Source of the DNA: Acidobacteriota bacterium
GTDB taxonomy: Bacteria; Acidobacteriota; Terriglobia; Bryobacterales; Bryobacteraceae
Assembly: GCA_026393985.1 (NCBI GenBank)
Contig: JAPKZB010000014.1
Coordinates: 899-64,898 of the forward strand
Length of the DNA stretch: 64,000 nt
Direction of reading: 5' to 3'
The translations under genes were made by a program, and so were the position numbers. The notes under the pieces were generated by a model, which had not been told where the DNA came from, searched no databases, and worked only from the letters and a program-made list of their open reading frames with translations. Shown piece after piece: positions 45,681 to 56,300 of the stretch; within the stretch, counting starts at the first letter, position 1, and each line of letters begins with the position of its first letter.

Positions 45681-46421
45681 ACCCTAAAGAGGTTAGCCGG
45701 CAAGAGTTACGCGACGATGTGCCCGGTGTGAAAAGGTAGTGACTGGGGCGGGCGGCGTCTGCTGGGCACCGCGCGGGAGGCGGGAGCGTCCGGGAGCCAC
45801 GGGGGAGTTAGGCGTTGGAGTGGATGGGACGGCGACCCAACGTTTAAATTATGTATAGTCGGCACAGCTTGAGCGTCGCGCGCAGTAGAAGCAACGCGTG
45901 GGTGGGCGGGAATCGTTGGTTGGGCACGTGTTTCGGTCTTCGAGAGCGGTACTGACGCTTTCGTCCTTCGCCGTTGTGGGGCAGACCGCTGTGTTCCGGG
46001 ATGTTCCTTCCGCAGGCGCGCCCAGATCCGGTGCGCCGTGTGGCGTTGCTTGCGCGGCGCCTGCCGATCAGCCTCCAGAACCCCATCCACGACGGTCGTC
46101 AGCGGCCCCAGCGCAGGTTCCGCCTTCTTACGCGGCCACTGCACGTGCGGCTTCAGTTCAGTTGTTGTTCAGTCGTTGTCTGCTCAGACATCCGTGCCGA
46201 GATTAACTGACACGAGCCCGAAACGCAAAACCCAGGGCCCGCAACCCATTGATAATGCGGAGAATTGCAACGAAGCAAAACGTCTGACTCGGGTCCGGGC
46301 GCCCAAAAACAGTGCCGCCGCCATGAACCATAAAGAGCAGAAACGACACGATTCTGGTGGTCCCTCGTATGGCTCCCCGATCCCAAAATCGTTGGAACTC
46401 GATTCAGCCGGCAGTATCCTA
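45681..46421. other. Long intergenic region
   Basis: About 740 bp upstream of the minus-strand TonB receptor. Plus-strand open frames (45898-46206 and neighbours) are composition shadows without domains. The right end merges into an IS66 remnant. Confidence 0.45.
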
Positions 46422-46614
46422 GGAAGCACTGGCGCCACGAGGGAAACATGGAGGCCGGGCTGCGGGTGGCGGCGATCCATCAGGTCGTGGAGAGCTGTTG
46501 GCGGCTGGGTATGTCGGTGCGGGAGAATTTGGCCGAGGTGTCGCTGGGATGGGCGTATCGGAAGGCGACGGAGGTAGGAGCCTTGACGCCGATGGCGGGG
46601 AAACGTCGGCGATA
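46422..46614 (+). pseudogene. IS66 transposase (TnpC) C-terminal remnant
   Basis: The frame reads RVAAIHQVVESCWRLGMSVR, then ENLAEVSLGWAYRKATEVGA and LTPMAGK. This resembles the C-terminal end of IS66 TnpC proteins, where 'AAI.S.VESC.RLG..VR.YL..VLP' precedes 'LTP..W'. The catalytic DDE domain is absent and the expected Trp after LTP is missing. It lies between two unrelated genes and marks another former insertion. Confidence 0.6.
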
Positions 46615-46859
46615 AGGGTAGCCTGGGGGGAGCGGACGGGCGCAAGGCTGGGGTTGGCAAGACGGTTTACCTTGAGCATTACCCCTCAAACTCCACGTCT
46701 TCCAGTGCCCCGAGCACATCGTCGCCTGCGGGACCGGTTCCCCCCAGTGGTCCGACCGCCTTTGCGCGCTCTGATCCTGGCGGAGCGTAAGCCCAGGAGC
46801 CACGCGCCCTCTCCGATTCGAACGGGTGCGCGGGGGGTATCGCGGGCGGGGTGAAAGGG

Positions 46860-46867
46860 GATAGGAT
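46860..46867 (+). promoter_or_regulatory. GATAGGAT box before the sulfatase start
   Basis: TAGGAT ends 7 nt before ATGATG at 46875. The same eight bases with the same 7-nt spacing to ATGATG occur at 59958. The spacing fits a -10 element of a leaderless transcript. Confidence 0.5.
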
Positions 46868-46874
46868 GGGCGGG

Positions 46875-48239
46875 ATGATGACGCGTCGAAGCTTGCTGGC
46901 GGCACCGGCGGTGCTGGCGCCGCGCCGGTATAACCTGCTGTTCTTAATGTCGGACCAGCACCAGCGGCGGGCGGCGGGCTGCTACGGGCATACCCGGGTC
47001 CGGACACCGAACATCGACCGGCTGGCCAGCCGGGGGCTGCGGTTTGAAAGCGCGTATTGTCCGGCGCCGGTGTGCGTCCCCTCGCGGGGTTCGCTGATTA
47101 CGGGGCACTATCCGCATACGCACGGGGCGAAAATTCTCGAAGACGCGCTGCCGACCGGCACGCGGACGATTGCCCACTACTTCGGAGAGCGGGGGTACGT
47201 GACGGGTGCGATCGGGAAGATGCACTTTGTGGACGAGACGCGGCGGCATGGCTTCGCGCACCGGCTGCACGAAGGGGATTTTCAGGCGAGCCTGACGGCG
47301 GCGCAGCGGCGGCAGGTGCGGGAGGACCACGGGGAGGCCGGCGGGGTGACGGGCGAGGCGTCGGGGTTGCCGAGAGAGCTGTTTCAGGACCACTGGTTCG
47401 CAGAGCGGGCGGTGGAGTTTTTGCGGGCGCACCGGGGGGCACCGTTTTGCCTGTGGGCGTCGTTTTTGCAGCCGCATACACCGTTCCGGCCGCACCGGGA
47501 TTACTTTGCGCAGTACCAGGCGGAGAAACTGACGCTGCCGGCGCGGCCGACCGGGGACCTCGAGAACGGATTTCCGGGCCATCTGGTGCGGGCGCGGGAG
47601 CGGGGATGGGCGCAGCAGGGCGAGGCGGAGGCGCGGCGGTCCCTGGCGGGCTACTACGGCAATGTGACGCAGATGGATTCCTACGTGGGGCGGGTGTACG
47701 ATGCGCTGTGTGAGTTGGGACTGGACCGAAACACGGTGGTGGTGTACACGTCGGACCACGGGGAGATGGCCGGAGCGCACCGGAGCTGGACGAAGCATAC
47801 GATGTACGAAGAGGCGGTGGGGGTGCCGCTGATTGTGTGCGTACCGGAGGGGCCGACGGGGGTGAGGCGGGAGATGGTGGAGCAGGTGGACCTGTTTCCG
47901 ACATTGACGGAGTTGTGCGGGTTGGGGAGCGTGGCGGTGGCGGGGCGGAGCCAGATGGCGCTGGTGGAGGGGCGGCGGCATACGGCACGGGAGTACGCCT
48001 ACAGTGAGTATTATTTTTGCCGGAAGGTGTTCACGCGGGATGACCGGTACGTGGGGCGGCCGCCGTTGTTGATGGTGCGGACGGCGGAGTATAAGTTGAA
48101 TTATTTGTCGTGGGAGCGGTGTGAGTTATTCGACGTGAGGAGGGATCCGGGGGAGTTTGTGAACCGGATTGATGAGGCGGGGATGGCGGGGGTGGTGCGG
48201 GAGTTGCGGCGGATTGCGGAGCGGCAGTTTCGGGGGTAG
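46875..48239 (+). CDS. Cys-type sulfatase (source of the two fragments)
   Basis: About 454 residues. A short RR-containing leader (TRRSLLAAPAVLAP) precedes LLFLMSDQHQ (first metal site). The formylglycine motif C-V-P-S-R lies at C67 (APVCVPSRGSLITGH), the HGA block follows, GAIGKMHF comes at about 115, HTPF at about 205, and VVVYTSDHGEMAGAHRSWTK carries the second metal site and Lys/His. The C-terminus contains KLNYLSWERCELFDVRRDPG. It hydrolyses sulfate esters of a saccharide or steroid-type substrate. The start at 46875 is chosen over 46866 and 46851 because the GATAGGAT box would overlap the earlier ATG. Parts of this gene recur at 190-672 and 31199-31353, so this locus has been a repeated donor. 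Confidence 0.9.
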   Translation: MMTRRSLLAAPAVLAPRRYNLLFLMSDQHQRRAAGCYGHTRVRTPNIDRLASRGLRFESAYCPAPVCVPSRGSLITGHYPHTHGAKILEDALPTGTRTIAHYFGERGYVTGAIGKMHFVDETRRHGFAHRLHEGDFQASLTAAQRRQVREDHGEAGGVTGEASGLPRELFQDHWFAERAVEFLRAHRGAPFCLWASFLQPHTPFRPHRDYFAQYQAEKLTLPARPTGDLENGFPGHLVRARERGWAQQGEAEARRSLAGYYGNVTQMDSYVGRVYDALCELGLDRNTVVVYTSDHGEMAGAHRSWTKHTMYEEAVGVPLIVCVPEGPTGVRREMVEQVDLFPTLTELCGLGSVAVAGRSQMALVEGRRHTAREYAYSEYYFCRKVFTRDDRYVGRPPLLMVRTAEYKLNYLSWERCELFDVRRDPGEFVNRIDEAGMAGVVRELRRIAERQFRG

Positions 48240-48283
48240 GACTGCGTGACGGCTTTTCCGGCTGCAGGCATCATGCCGGGGAC

Positions 48284-48808
48284 CTACCAGACGTGCAATG
48301 CCCGAAGCTGGGGTGGGCTGGCGCTGGCCCCGATCACCTTGGTCGCAACCACGATCTGCATGTTCTTTGTTTCCCAACCCGGCGGCGCCTGCCGGAGCGC
48401 CTCGCCCATCGCCTCCGGCGAGAGCAGAAACTCTCCGGCCGCGCGCGTTCCCAGGTGCGTGATGCCGCCCATGCTGGTGACCGGATGCCCCGTTGTCTGC
48501 TCAAATACCCGCGTGATCACTGCGTAGTCGACGTACTCAGCCGGAGGCAGCAGGTTCCCATGCGTCCCCTTCCACCGCCGCGACGCCAAGTCGTGACGGT
48601 CCTCTATGTACCGCCAGCCATCGTGGTCGAGCGCTACATGGAACCGCAGGCATCGCTGACACCAGATCATCGCTGACACCAGATCATCGCTGACACCAGA
48701 TTTGGCGAGTGCGCTACCGGCGCGAGGGATCCCGACGCGGCTCATTTGATCCCGTTCAGCGGTGTGCCGTATCGCTCGCAGGTCGCCGGTAACAAGGCCG
48801 GAGCCCAC
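48284..48808 (-). CDS. Hypothetical protein with a tandem-repeat-disrupted N-terminus
   Basis: A 174-residue frame. The C-terminal 110 residues (RYIEDRHDLASRRWKGTHGN, LLPPAEYVDYAVITRVFEQT, SMGGITHLGTRAAGEFLLSP) look like a real, conserved-type protein, but no family is recognised. The N-terminal part contains a 17-bp triplication (48654-48701), which changes the frame with every copy, so the original start is probably lost. The apparent GTG at 48808 has no ribosome-binding site. It may be a pseudogene or may start internally. Confidence 0.5.
   Translation of the reverse strand: MGSGLVTGDLRAIRHTAERDQMSRVGIPRAGSALAKSGVSDDLVSAMIWCQRCLRFHVALDHDGWRYIEDRHDLASRRWKGTHGNLLPPAEYVDYAVITRVFEQTTGHPVTSMGGITHLGTRAAGEFLLSPEAMGEALRQAPPGWETKNMQIVVATKVIGASASPPQLRALHVW
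48654..48701 (+). repeat. 17-bp tandem repeat (2.8 copies)
   Basis: CGCTGACACCAGATCAT occurs twice in full and once as 14 bp, head to tail. The period is not a multiple of three, so it disrupts any frame crossing it, including the minus-strand hypothetical gene. Confidence 0.92.
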
Positions 48809-48937
48809 CGGAAGCAGGTCTTGCGGAGCCGGTCGATTGCCATGGCCGGGGCTCGCCGCGTCAATAGTTCGCTGGGGCCGGACTGGCGCGGAGCTGACGC
48901 GCGCCTAGCGCCAACACCTTCCCTAGGAAGGAGTGCT

Positions 48938-50242
48938 CTACTTTGCGCGCAGGAGATCCCAGCGGTCGGTGGCGTATTTCCGATTCACGATACGCAAGGC
49001 CTTGCCGCCTCGGAGCGCCAGCAAGCCACAATTGAAGACTTCCACCTCACCGTTCGAGCGCCGGAGGATCAGGGTGTTTCCCTCGACCTCAAACGTTCCC
49101 TGACGGCGTTCGCGTCCGACGTTCAGGTTTCCGATCCTGCCGGTTACTGCCTGCACGTCGAGGGTGTAGGTGCCGTTGGCGGAAAAATTGAAGTCAACGT
49201 TGGCCGATGCCACCGCCAGTCCCGCGAAGTTTCCCGTCGAGACGTAGTAGGTCTCCGCCGCGCTACTGAACGAGGACGTCCAGCGTCCCGCCAGTTCCGC
49301 TCGGGAGACGGGGAAGTAATTGAAGCGGCGCATGCGGCGCAGAGATTCGGCATTGGGGAATGCGTTGCGAAGAGAACCTTCATCCGGGGCAATCGAAAGA
49401 AACGGAGTGCCGATGCCGTCGGCGATCTCGGTGGACAAAAACGCGGCGTATCGGCGGCCCGCTTTATCGGCCACCTGGCCCGTTACCGCATAGTTTTTTG
49501 AGTACGAGAAACTCTCTTCCTCCAACGGGGTCTGCGAGAGCACCCGATAGGATCGGGGGACGATCAGGTTCCAAAAGTTGAGGCCCGTATCCCCGGAACG
49601 GAGGCGGTCGTCTAACGGCACGTTGTAGAACTGAAACGCAATGATATTGCCGCGCGTGAAGCGTACCCCTTCGGCCTGGATTTCGACTCGCCAGTCTTCA
49701 ATGTTCGCCGACCTAATGTCGGCCTGGCCGTCAGCAGTACCCATCATCTGCGGCGGCAGGGAGACATTACCCGGCCCGTTCGCCAGTCGCAGGTTTGCCA
49801 AAAACTCGCGAAAGTGCGGGGAGCAGCCAACGTGATTCCCGAGCAACAAGACGGTGGCGACCTGCGACGGAGCGGAATAGGTGTGCATCGTCACATCGAA
49901 ATTGCCGGTTGGAGGGAGCGTGGCATTCACGGTGGCAAACAGGGCTCGCCAGTTCCCGATATCCTGCCCTGGCGAGGGCTGCCGATTGGGGGCCCGATAC
50001 GGTTTTGCAACCAGCGTAGCCCAGTCTTTGTAGAAGTCCTGCTGCGCGTCGCCGGTACCGGCGACGGATTTAATGAGTCCGATCTGGCAAAACCGCGGGC
50101 CGTCGATTTCCCGCAGCTCTACGCTGCCGCCCTGCACAGAACGCTGCCAGCCGATGGGAACCGAGTAGGTGAAAACGTCCCAGTTGAGTGGCTGAGCCTG
50201 GACGATAGACGAAGCTACGGCAACAAAGAAGAGCAAGCGCAT
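48938..50242 (-). CDS. Secreted hypothetical protein
   Basis: A 434-residue protein with a signal peptide (RLLFFVAVASSIVQAQ). The mature N-terminal domain (about 20-160; YSVPIGWQRSVQGGSVELRE, VATVLLLGNHVGCSPHFREF) resembles domains in proteins with a 'P.GW.......L......' start seen in acidobacterial secreted proteins. The C-terminal 110 residues (ELAGRWTSSFSSAAETYYVS, FNFSANGTYTLDV, GTFEVEGNTLILRRSNG) form a lipocalin-like calycin pattern. No catalytic motif is visible. It is monocistronic. Confidence 0.7.
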   Translation of the reverse strand: MRLLFFVAVASSIVQAQPLNWDVFTYSVPIGWQRSVQGGSVELREIDGPRFCQIGLIKSVAGTGDAQQDFYKDWATLVAKPYRAPNRQPSPGQDIGNWRALFATVNATLPPTGNFDVTMHTYSAPSQVATVLLLGNHVGCSPHFREFLANLRLANGPGNVSLPPQMMGTADGQADIRSANIEDWRVEIQAEGVRFTRGNIIAFQFYNVPLDDRLRSGDTGLNFWNLIVPRSYRVLSQTPLEEESFSYSKNYAVTGQVADKAGRRYAAFLSTEIADGIGTPFLSIAPDEGSLRNAFPNAESLRRMRRFNYFPVSRAELAGRWTSSFSSAAETYYVSTGNFAGLAVASANVDFNFSANGTYTLDVQAVTGRIGNLNVGRERRQGTFEVEGNTLILRRSNGEVEVFNCGLLALRGGKALRIVNRKYATDRWDLLRAK

Positions 50243-50661
50243 AGGCGATGACCGGGATCTCTATGCCGGCCCGATACTCGGCGAGTTTACCACGCGAGCA
50301 TCGTGGCGAAGTCCTGCGGGTTGCGATTTCAGGGACAGAAGCTTCGGGGAATCCATTCGGCTCCCAGAAGCCTTGCCGATGCTGCTGTGGCGATTCCGGC
50401 GGATCCGGCCATTCCGCTCGTCCGTATTTGGCAACTGCTCATGAGGTTGGCGCCCGGGGACCTGTTGAGGGAGTTGCGGCGGCTAACCATTCGTGACGGG
50501 GTATTCGATGTCCAAGGGGTTCAGCTGAAACGATGAAGCAGGCCAAGAGCCGGAAGGACCGCACGGCGGGAGAGCTCTTCGTTGCGTGTGATCTGATCGA
50601 AAGTTCTGGTGGGTGGATGCCATTGCTCGGGTGACGCCCCGGACGGGCTGTATGCCGGGCG
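50243..50661. other. Intergenic region with a possible short relic ORF
   Basis: About 420 bp. A plus-strand frame at 50303-50536 ends PLVRIWQLLMRLAPGDLLRE, then LRRLTIRDGVFDVQGVQ, which reads like the C-terminus of a real protein. There is no credible start and I do not recognise the family, so it is noted rather than called. Confidence 0.4.
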
Positions 50662-52665
50662 CTAGGGCTTGACCGGCTGGCCGAGGGCGTCGACGTAGCT
50701 CAATACTGTGACGGGCCGGGGGGCGATCGCCTGGACGAGGTCGGCTACCTCAAAGTGCTGGAGGACGCCGGGGAGAACGTGCTCGTAGACGCGGCGGTGG
50801 AGATTCGAGGCAACTACCGATTGATACGACTGCAGCAGACCGTCCAGTTCGACGCCGGCGATCCGCTGGTCGAAGGCCGTGCGAACAACATCGGCAAGGC
50901 CGCGGTGCCGATTCCAATCGCGTTTACCCGGTTGACGCCGAGACCGGGGCGGGCGTTGAGGAGGTCGATCCCGGCGGTAATGTCGAGGACCCGCAGACCG
51001 AGCATCGTGCGGCCCAGGAGCAGAGCCGCAGTGGTGTTGCGATAGTCGTCGTACCAGGGTTGGGGCCGCGCGGCCCCTTGATCGTCAACTCGCCGCAGCC
51101 GCGAATATCGATGGCCAGCACGATGCCGCCATCGCGGGCCAGGGCGTCCACCCGCTCGGCAGAGGCTGATTTGCCGGCGCAGTTGGCGAGGAGGACGGCG
51201 GGGGAGCCGGTCTTCGGTGTGGCCGGGATGGCCAGGACCGCGGGGATCTGGATGCCGGATTCGGATTCGTCGGTGCGCTTCTCGAGGCGGTAGCCGGGGC
51301 GCGGCAGGAAGCCGTAGGCCGCGACATCGGGAGGGCGGGAGTTCGGCGTATACCGGGCGAGTTCGCGCGCTTTGGCGATGACGCCGGCGGGGGGGAGAGC
51401 TGGCCGGCGCAGGGCGAGAGCGCGGGTCTGATTGAGAGAGTGGACGCTTTCGCCGCCGAGGGAGGTGAGCACCTGGCCGGTGGGGGTGCACCAGAGTTCC
51501 TCTTCGCTGAGGAGCTGGATGGGGGGCTCGATGCCGTCGTCCTCGCGCTGGGCGAGCCAGCGGGAGAACTAGGCGTAGGCAGCTAGGCGGCGGGGTTTGG
51601 TGTAGCCGTGGCCGTCGTCGGCATCGACCATGCTGAGCTTGTTGCCCTGGCCGAATTGGTCATAGACGCGCTTGGCTTCGGCGACGGTGGAGCGGGCGCC
51701 GCCGATGGGGAAGAAGTCGCGAATGGCGGAGAGGACGAGATCGGGCTTGAGGCCGAAGGCGTAGATGAGGTCGGGGAAGTCGAAGCCGGCGGAGAGCCAG
51801 GGGAACAGGTTCCGTTCAGCGTCCTGAGGGCCGAGTTGGGTCATGAGGGACTTCGAGGAGGTGATGTAGCAACTGGGGGCGGCGACTTTGAGGCGATCGT
51901 CGACGGCGGCGAGATAGGCGGTCATCATGCCGCCGCCGGAGTTGCCGGTGACGCCGACGCGATGGGGGTCGACTTCGGGGCGGCTGAGGAGATAGTCGAG
52001 GGCGCGGATGCCATCGTGGATCATATAGCGGGCCATGTGGTCGCCGGCGAGGAGGGTTTGGATGCCGAGGATGGTGTGTTCGGTGGTGGACTGAACGAGC
52101 TTGGAGGCGCGGATGTCGGTGTCCCAGAACTGATAGCGTTCGCCCTGGCCGACGGGGTCCTGGCGAGGGCGACGAAGCCTTTGGAGGCGAAAGAGCCGAG
52201 GACGTACTGCCAGGCGTCGTGGGCCTTGGCGCCGTTCTCATGGCCGAGGGGGAAGAGGATGGCGGGGTAGGGGCCGGGAGCGCCGTTCGGAATATAAAGA
52301 TTGGCGGTGACGTAGAAGCGGGGCTGGCTTTCGAAGATGACCTTTTCGATGCGGTACTTGCCGCGGTCGAGGGTGGCGACGGTGCGGGCGTTGAGAGGCG
52401 TTTTGGCGGGGAGGCCGCCGATGCTGGCGAGGATTTGCTGGCGGACCAGGGCGGCGCGGGCCTGGACCTGGGCCGGGGAGGCGAAGGTGGGACGGTTGGC
52501 GAGGTAGCGGTTGCTTTCGGCGATGAGGGATTGGGTGGTGGCCTGAGGGAGATCGCGGAGTTCGCCGAGGGCGGCGGTGAAGTCGAGTTCGGAGGGGGGC
52601 TGGGCGGAAGCGAGGGCAGCGAGGAGGAGGAAGGTGGCGAGGGAGCGGGGCATACGGGATTTCAT
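50662..52665 (-). pseudogene. Acetyl-xylan-esterase-like alpha/beta-hydrolase with several lesions
   Basis: Reading from 52665 (leader MPRSLATFLLLAALASAQ) one finds VIFESQPRFYVTANLYIPNG and FPLGHENGAKAHDAWQYVLG. A frameshift follows near 52160. The next piece is GIRALDYLLSRPEVDPHRVG, then the nucleophile block VTGNSGGGMMTAYLAAVDDR and KLSMVDADDGHGYTKPRRLA. A TAG follows in AAYA-stop-FSRWLAQ near 51570, then LEKRTDESESGIQIPAVLAI. A second frameshift near 51070 leads to NTTAALLLGRTMLGLRVLDI, and a third near 50890 to RIAGVELDGLLQSYQSVVAS, ending PVTVLSYVDALGQPVKP and TAG 50662-50664. The joined product would be a duplicated alpha/beta-hydrolase of about 665 residues. Catalytic Ser, Asp and His survive, but the gene is dead. 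Confidence 0.82.
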
Positions 52666-52668
52666 GGT

Positions 52669-52815
52669 AGAGCGGTGGATGAGGGGTCTGGTGGTGGGTT
52701 GGGCCTGATTTCGCTGGGCGAGGCCGACGGCAGACTGGGCGGCGGTGAAGGGGCCGGTTTGGGCGTGGGCGGATAGCGAGAGAGTAGCGAGGAGGAGCCG
52801 GCGGGCGATGGGCAT
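52669..52815 (-). pseudogene. Detached signal-peptide remnant
   Basis: The frame starts MPIARRLLLATLSLSAHAQT, a complete export signal, and then runs about 30 residues straight into the start of the hydrolase pseudogene. Two consecutive signal peptides in one frame suggest that the first belonged to a different, deleted gene. Confidence 0.45.
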
Positions 52816-52908
52816 GAGAGCGATATGCTGTAGCAGGCCGGGATGGGAAGAACGCCGGGGAGGCCCCGGGGGGCGAGGCGTCGGTGCGGAAGGGTTACGG
52901 GGGGAGGA

Positions 52909-53135
52909 TTAGCCGACCACGGGGAGGACGACGCCGGTGGGCGGGTCGGTGACGTTGACGGTGATCTGCCGTTCCCAGTCTCCGGGGGGGAAGTCGGCGG
53001 GGACCTGGAAGCCGACGATGGAGAGGCCGGCGAAGCTGGACAGGCCGGTGTCAAGAGCGGGGATGGGGTAGCCGCCAGCGGGCCGAAGTCCATGCCGTAG
53101 GCAACGATGTAGGCCCCGGGGCGGGGCAGGTGCAT
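52909..53135 (-). pseudogene. C-terminal scrap of a TIGR03437-like secreted protein
   Basis: One frame gives RPGAYIVAYGMDFGPLAA; after a one-base slip near 53075 another gives TGLSSFAGLSIVGFQVPADF, then PPGDWERQITVNVTDPPTG and a TAA at 52909-52911. 'Y...G.......G......VGFQVP......G' is reminiscent of the TIGR03437 domain found at the C-termini of many Solibacter-type secreted proteins. The rest of the gene is gone. Confidence 0.5.
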
Positions 53136-53313
53136 CGATGACTTCGATATTTTGCCGACGGCGCCGCGGGTTGGAGTGCCGGTAAGTGGTACTCCCGGCC
53201 GGTGAGATTTTCGGCGCGCAAGTTTTTCAAGACTGGTCGTGGTGAGTGGGGCGGAGGCGGGGGCGGCGGATGGAACGAATACGCCTAGCGGACAGGAAGC
53301 GCCACAGATGTGG

Positions 53314-53319
53314 TAGCAT
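53314..53319 (+). promoter_or_regulatory. TAGCAT box before the kexin-like protease start
   Basis: TAGCAT ends 8 nt before the ATG at 53328 and is followed only by A and T. There is no Shine-Dalgarno sequence, so a leaderless start is likely. Confidence 0.45.
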
Positions 53320-53327
53320 AAAATTTT

Positions 53328-56300
53328 ATGTTTTATTCTTCTTTCGTTCGTTTTTTTTGTTTGCTGGCTCTGTTGGGGTTGACGGAGGGTGTCTGGGGGC
53401 AGAGTGAGTTCCGGTTTACGAACGGTGAGAAGGTGCGGCGGTACCGACTTTCGGCCGATGAGGTGATGGTGCGCCCAGAGCGGGCGGAGTCCGCGCCGGC
53501 GGTGGCGAAACGGCTGGCGGGGCTTACGGCGGTGGAGTCCGTGCGGGCGGTGCAGGGCGGGGCGTACGTGGTGAAGGGGACGGGGCAGCGGCTACGGATC
53601 CTGGCGGGGTTGCAGGCGCCGCGGGGCACAGTGGTCGCTCCGATTTTCTACGACTTGGACGAGTTGCCGGCGGCGGAGCGGTTGGCGGCGATGGTGGGAG
53701 CGGCGCGGGAGAGCCGGCTGCGGTCGGCGATGCGGGTGGTGACGCCCCGGCTGCATGTGCGGCTCGGGAGCGATGCGGAGTGGGAATCGATGCAGCCGAC
53801 GGCGCCGGTAGGGCGCGTTGCGAGCGTGGTGCCAGGATGGACCGTGGTTACCTACGCGGATGAGTTTGCCGCGCTGGCAGCGATTGAATGGCTGGCGGCG
53901 AAAGGCAATGTGGAGTTTGCGCCGGTTTTCTCTCGCTTCTGGAGTAAGAAGCAGGCGCTGGTGCGGCAGGTAAACGATCCACTGTTCCGGAACCAGTGGC
54001 ACCTGGCGACGCAGGGGGTGAACCTGTCGATGGGGAACACGTGGGATACCTACACGGGCCGGGGGATTAACATTGCGGTGGTGGATGATGGGCTGGACGT
54101 AGCGCACGAGGATTTCGCGGGGAACACGTATCCCTTGGACGGTAATTATCATCGGAACTTCCGGGGCGGGCCGCCGAAGGACCCGACGCCGCAGTCGGCG
54201 GACGACAGCCACGGGACGAGTTGCGCGGGGTTGATTGCGGCGCGGGGGTTTAACAATCTGGGGGTGATTGGGGTAGCGCCGTTGGCGCGGCTCATGGGTT
54301 TACGGCTGATTGGCGAGGACGCGGCGGACGATGCGGCGGCCGAGGCGCTGCTGTGGCAGCCAGAGGGGATTGTCACGCACATTTCGAGCAACAGTTGGGG
54401 ACCGGAGGACGATGGCGCGGCGGCAGGACGGATGTCAGAGTTTCAGGCGCAGGCTCTCGAGGCGGGCACCACGCTGGGGCGGAACGGTCGGGGGATTGTG
54501 TATGTGATTTCGGCGGGTAACGGCCGGGGCGAAGATGACAATTCGAGCTATGACGAGTTCTCGAGCTCACGGTACGCGATTCAGGTTTGCGCGGTGAACA
54601 AGAGGGGCAAGCAGAGTTCGTATAGTGAGAGCGGGATGGCACTGGCGCTGTGCGCCCTGGGTGGGGAGATGGCGCCGCCGGACCAGATGTGGACGACGAA
54701 CAATATGGGTCCGGAGGCGCAAGCACATTTAAAAGAGAACGCGCCGACATCGACGGCGCCGATCAATTACACGGACGGGTTCAACGGCACCTCGGCGGCG
54801 GCGCCGCAGGTGAGTGGCGCGGCGGCGCTGTTGCTTGAACGGAATCCGAACCTGGGCTACCGGGATGTGAAGGAGATTCTGATGCGGACCGCGCGGCGGG
54901 ATCAACTAAAAGACGGCGATGAGTTCACGGCTAACTCGGCCGGGTTTTTCTTCAGCCATTCTTTTGGGACGGGGCTGCTGGACGTGAACAGCGCGGTGGA
55001 GTGGGCGGGGGTGTGGAAGAACCTTGGGCCGACTGAGAAGATCGAAGCGACGGCGGAGGGGCCGGTGGAGATCACTGAGGGCGGGGAGAACGGCGCGGTG
55101 TTCGAGTTCGATATGAAGGGCGGCGGGGCGCTGCGGGTGGAGCACGTCGAGATTGTGGTGGATGCCGAGCATCCGGTGCGGGGCGAGGTGAACTTCGAGA
55201 TTGTGAGCCCGTCGGGGATGAGCAGTATGGCGGACCGGCGTCCCAAGGACGAGGGAAGCAACTTTGAGCAGTACCGGTTCACGTCGACGCGGCACTGGGG
55301 TGAGCGGAGCGACGGGGTGTGGAAGGTGACGGTGGCGGACACCGAGGAGAACGGCGTGAGCGGGGTGGCCAAGCAGGTGACCCTGCGGATTATTGGAACG
55401 CGGCTTCCGGCGGCGGTGTCGAATGCGGATTTGTCGATTGAGTCGGTGACGTGGCGGCCGTCAGGGAACCTGTGGCTTTTGTCGGCTATTGTCCGCAACG
55501 TTGGATCGGCAGCGGCGGGAGCGCACCGGGTGGGCCTTTATCTTTCCGGGAATTCGACAATCACGACAGCGGACACACGGTTCGGTGAGGAGTGCAGCTT
55601 CACGAGCCTAGCAGTGGGGAGGACTGCGTTATGCGCCAGGACGTTGGCCATTCCGGCGACGCTGCGGCCGGGTGATTATTATGTGGGCGCTCTGGCTCAT
55701 CACACAGATCAGATTGCCGAGATCAACGAGATCAACAACAGCGCCACGGCCGCGAACCGATTGACCGTGGGGTCGACCCCGGCCGTGGATCTGATTGTTT
55801 CCGATGGCAAGGCGCCGACGAGCGCTTCGCCGGGACAGAGTGTTTCGGTATCGGTGGAGGTAACGAACCAGGGAACGGCAGCGGCCGGGGCGTTCCGGGT
55901 GGGATTCTACATTTCGCCGCGTCCGACGCTGACGACCGCAGACATGCGTTTAGGCACGTGCACGTTTGCCTCTTTGGCCGGCGGCGCCAAAGGTAATTGT
56001 TCGGCAGTGGTGACGATCCCCGCGAACCTGCCGTTGGGACGGTACTACGCCGGGGCCATTGCGGATGATCTGAATCAGGTAACCGAGACTGACGAGACGA
56101 ATAACGAAGGGGTGTCGGAGGCCCCTCTGACGATTGGGCGGCAGACGTTGCCGGACCTGATCATCACCGACGGGAGTGCTCCGGCGACGGGAACCACGGG
56201 ACAACCGGTGCGGCTTTCGGTGGAGGTAAAGAACCAGGGGACGGCATCCGCGGGCGCTTTCCGGGTGGGTTACTACCTATCGGTCGATTCAGTGATCACG

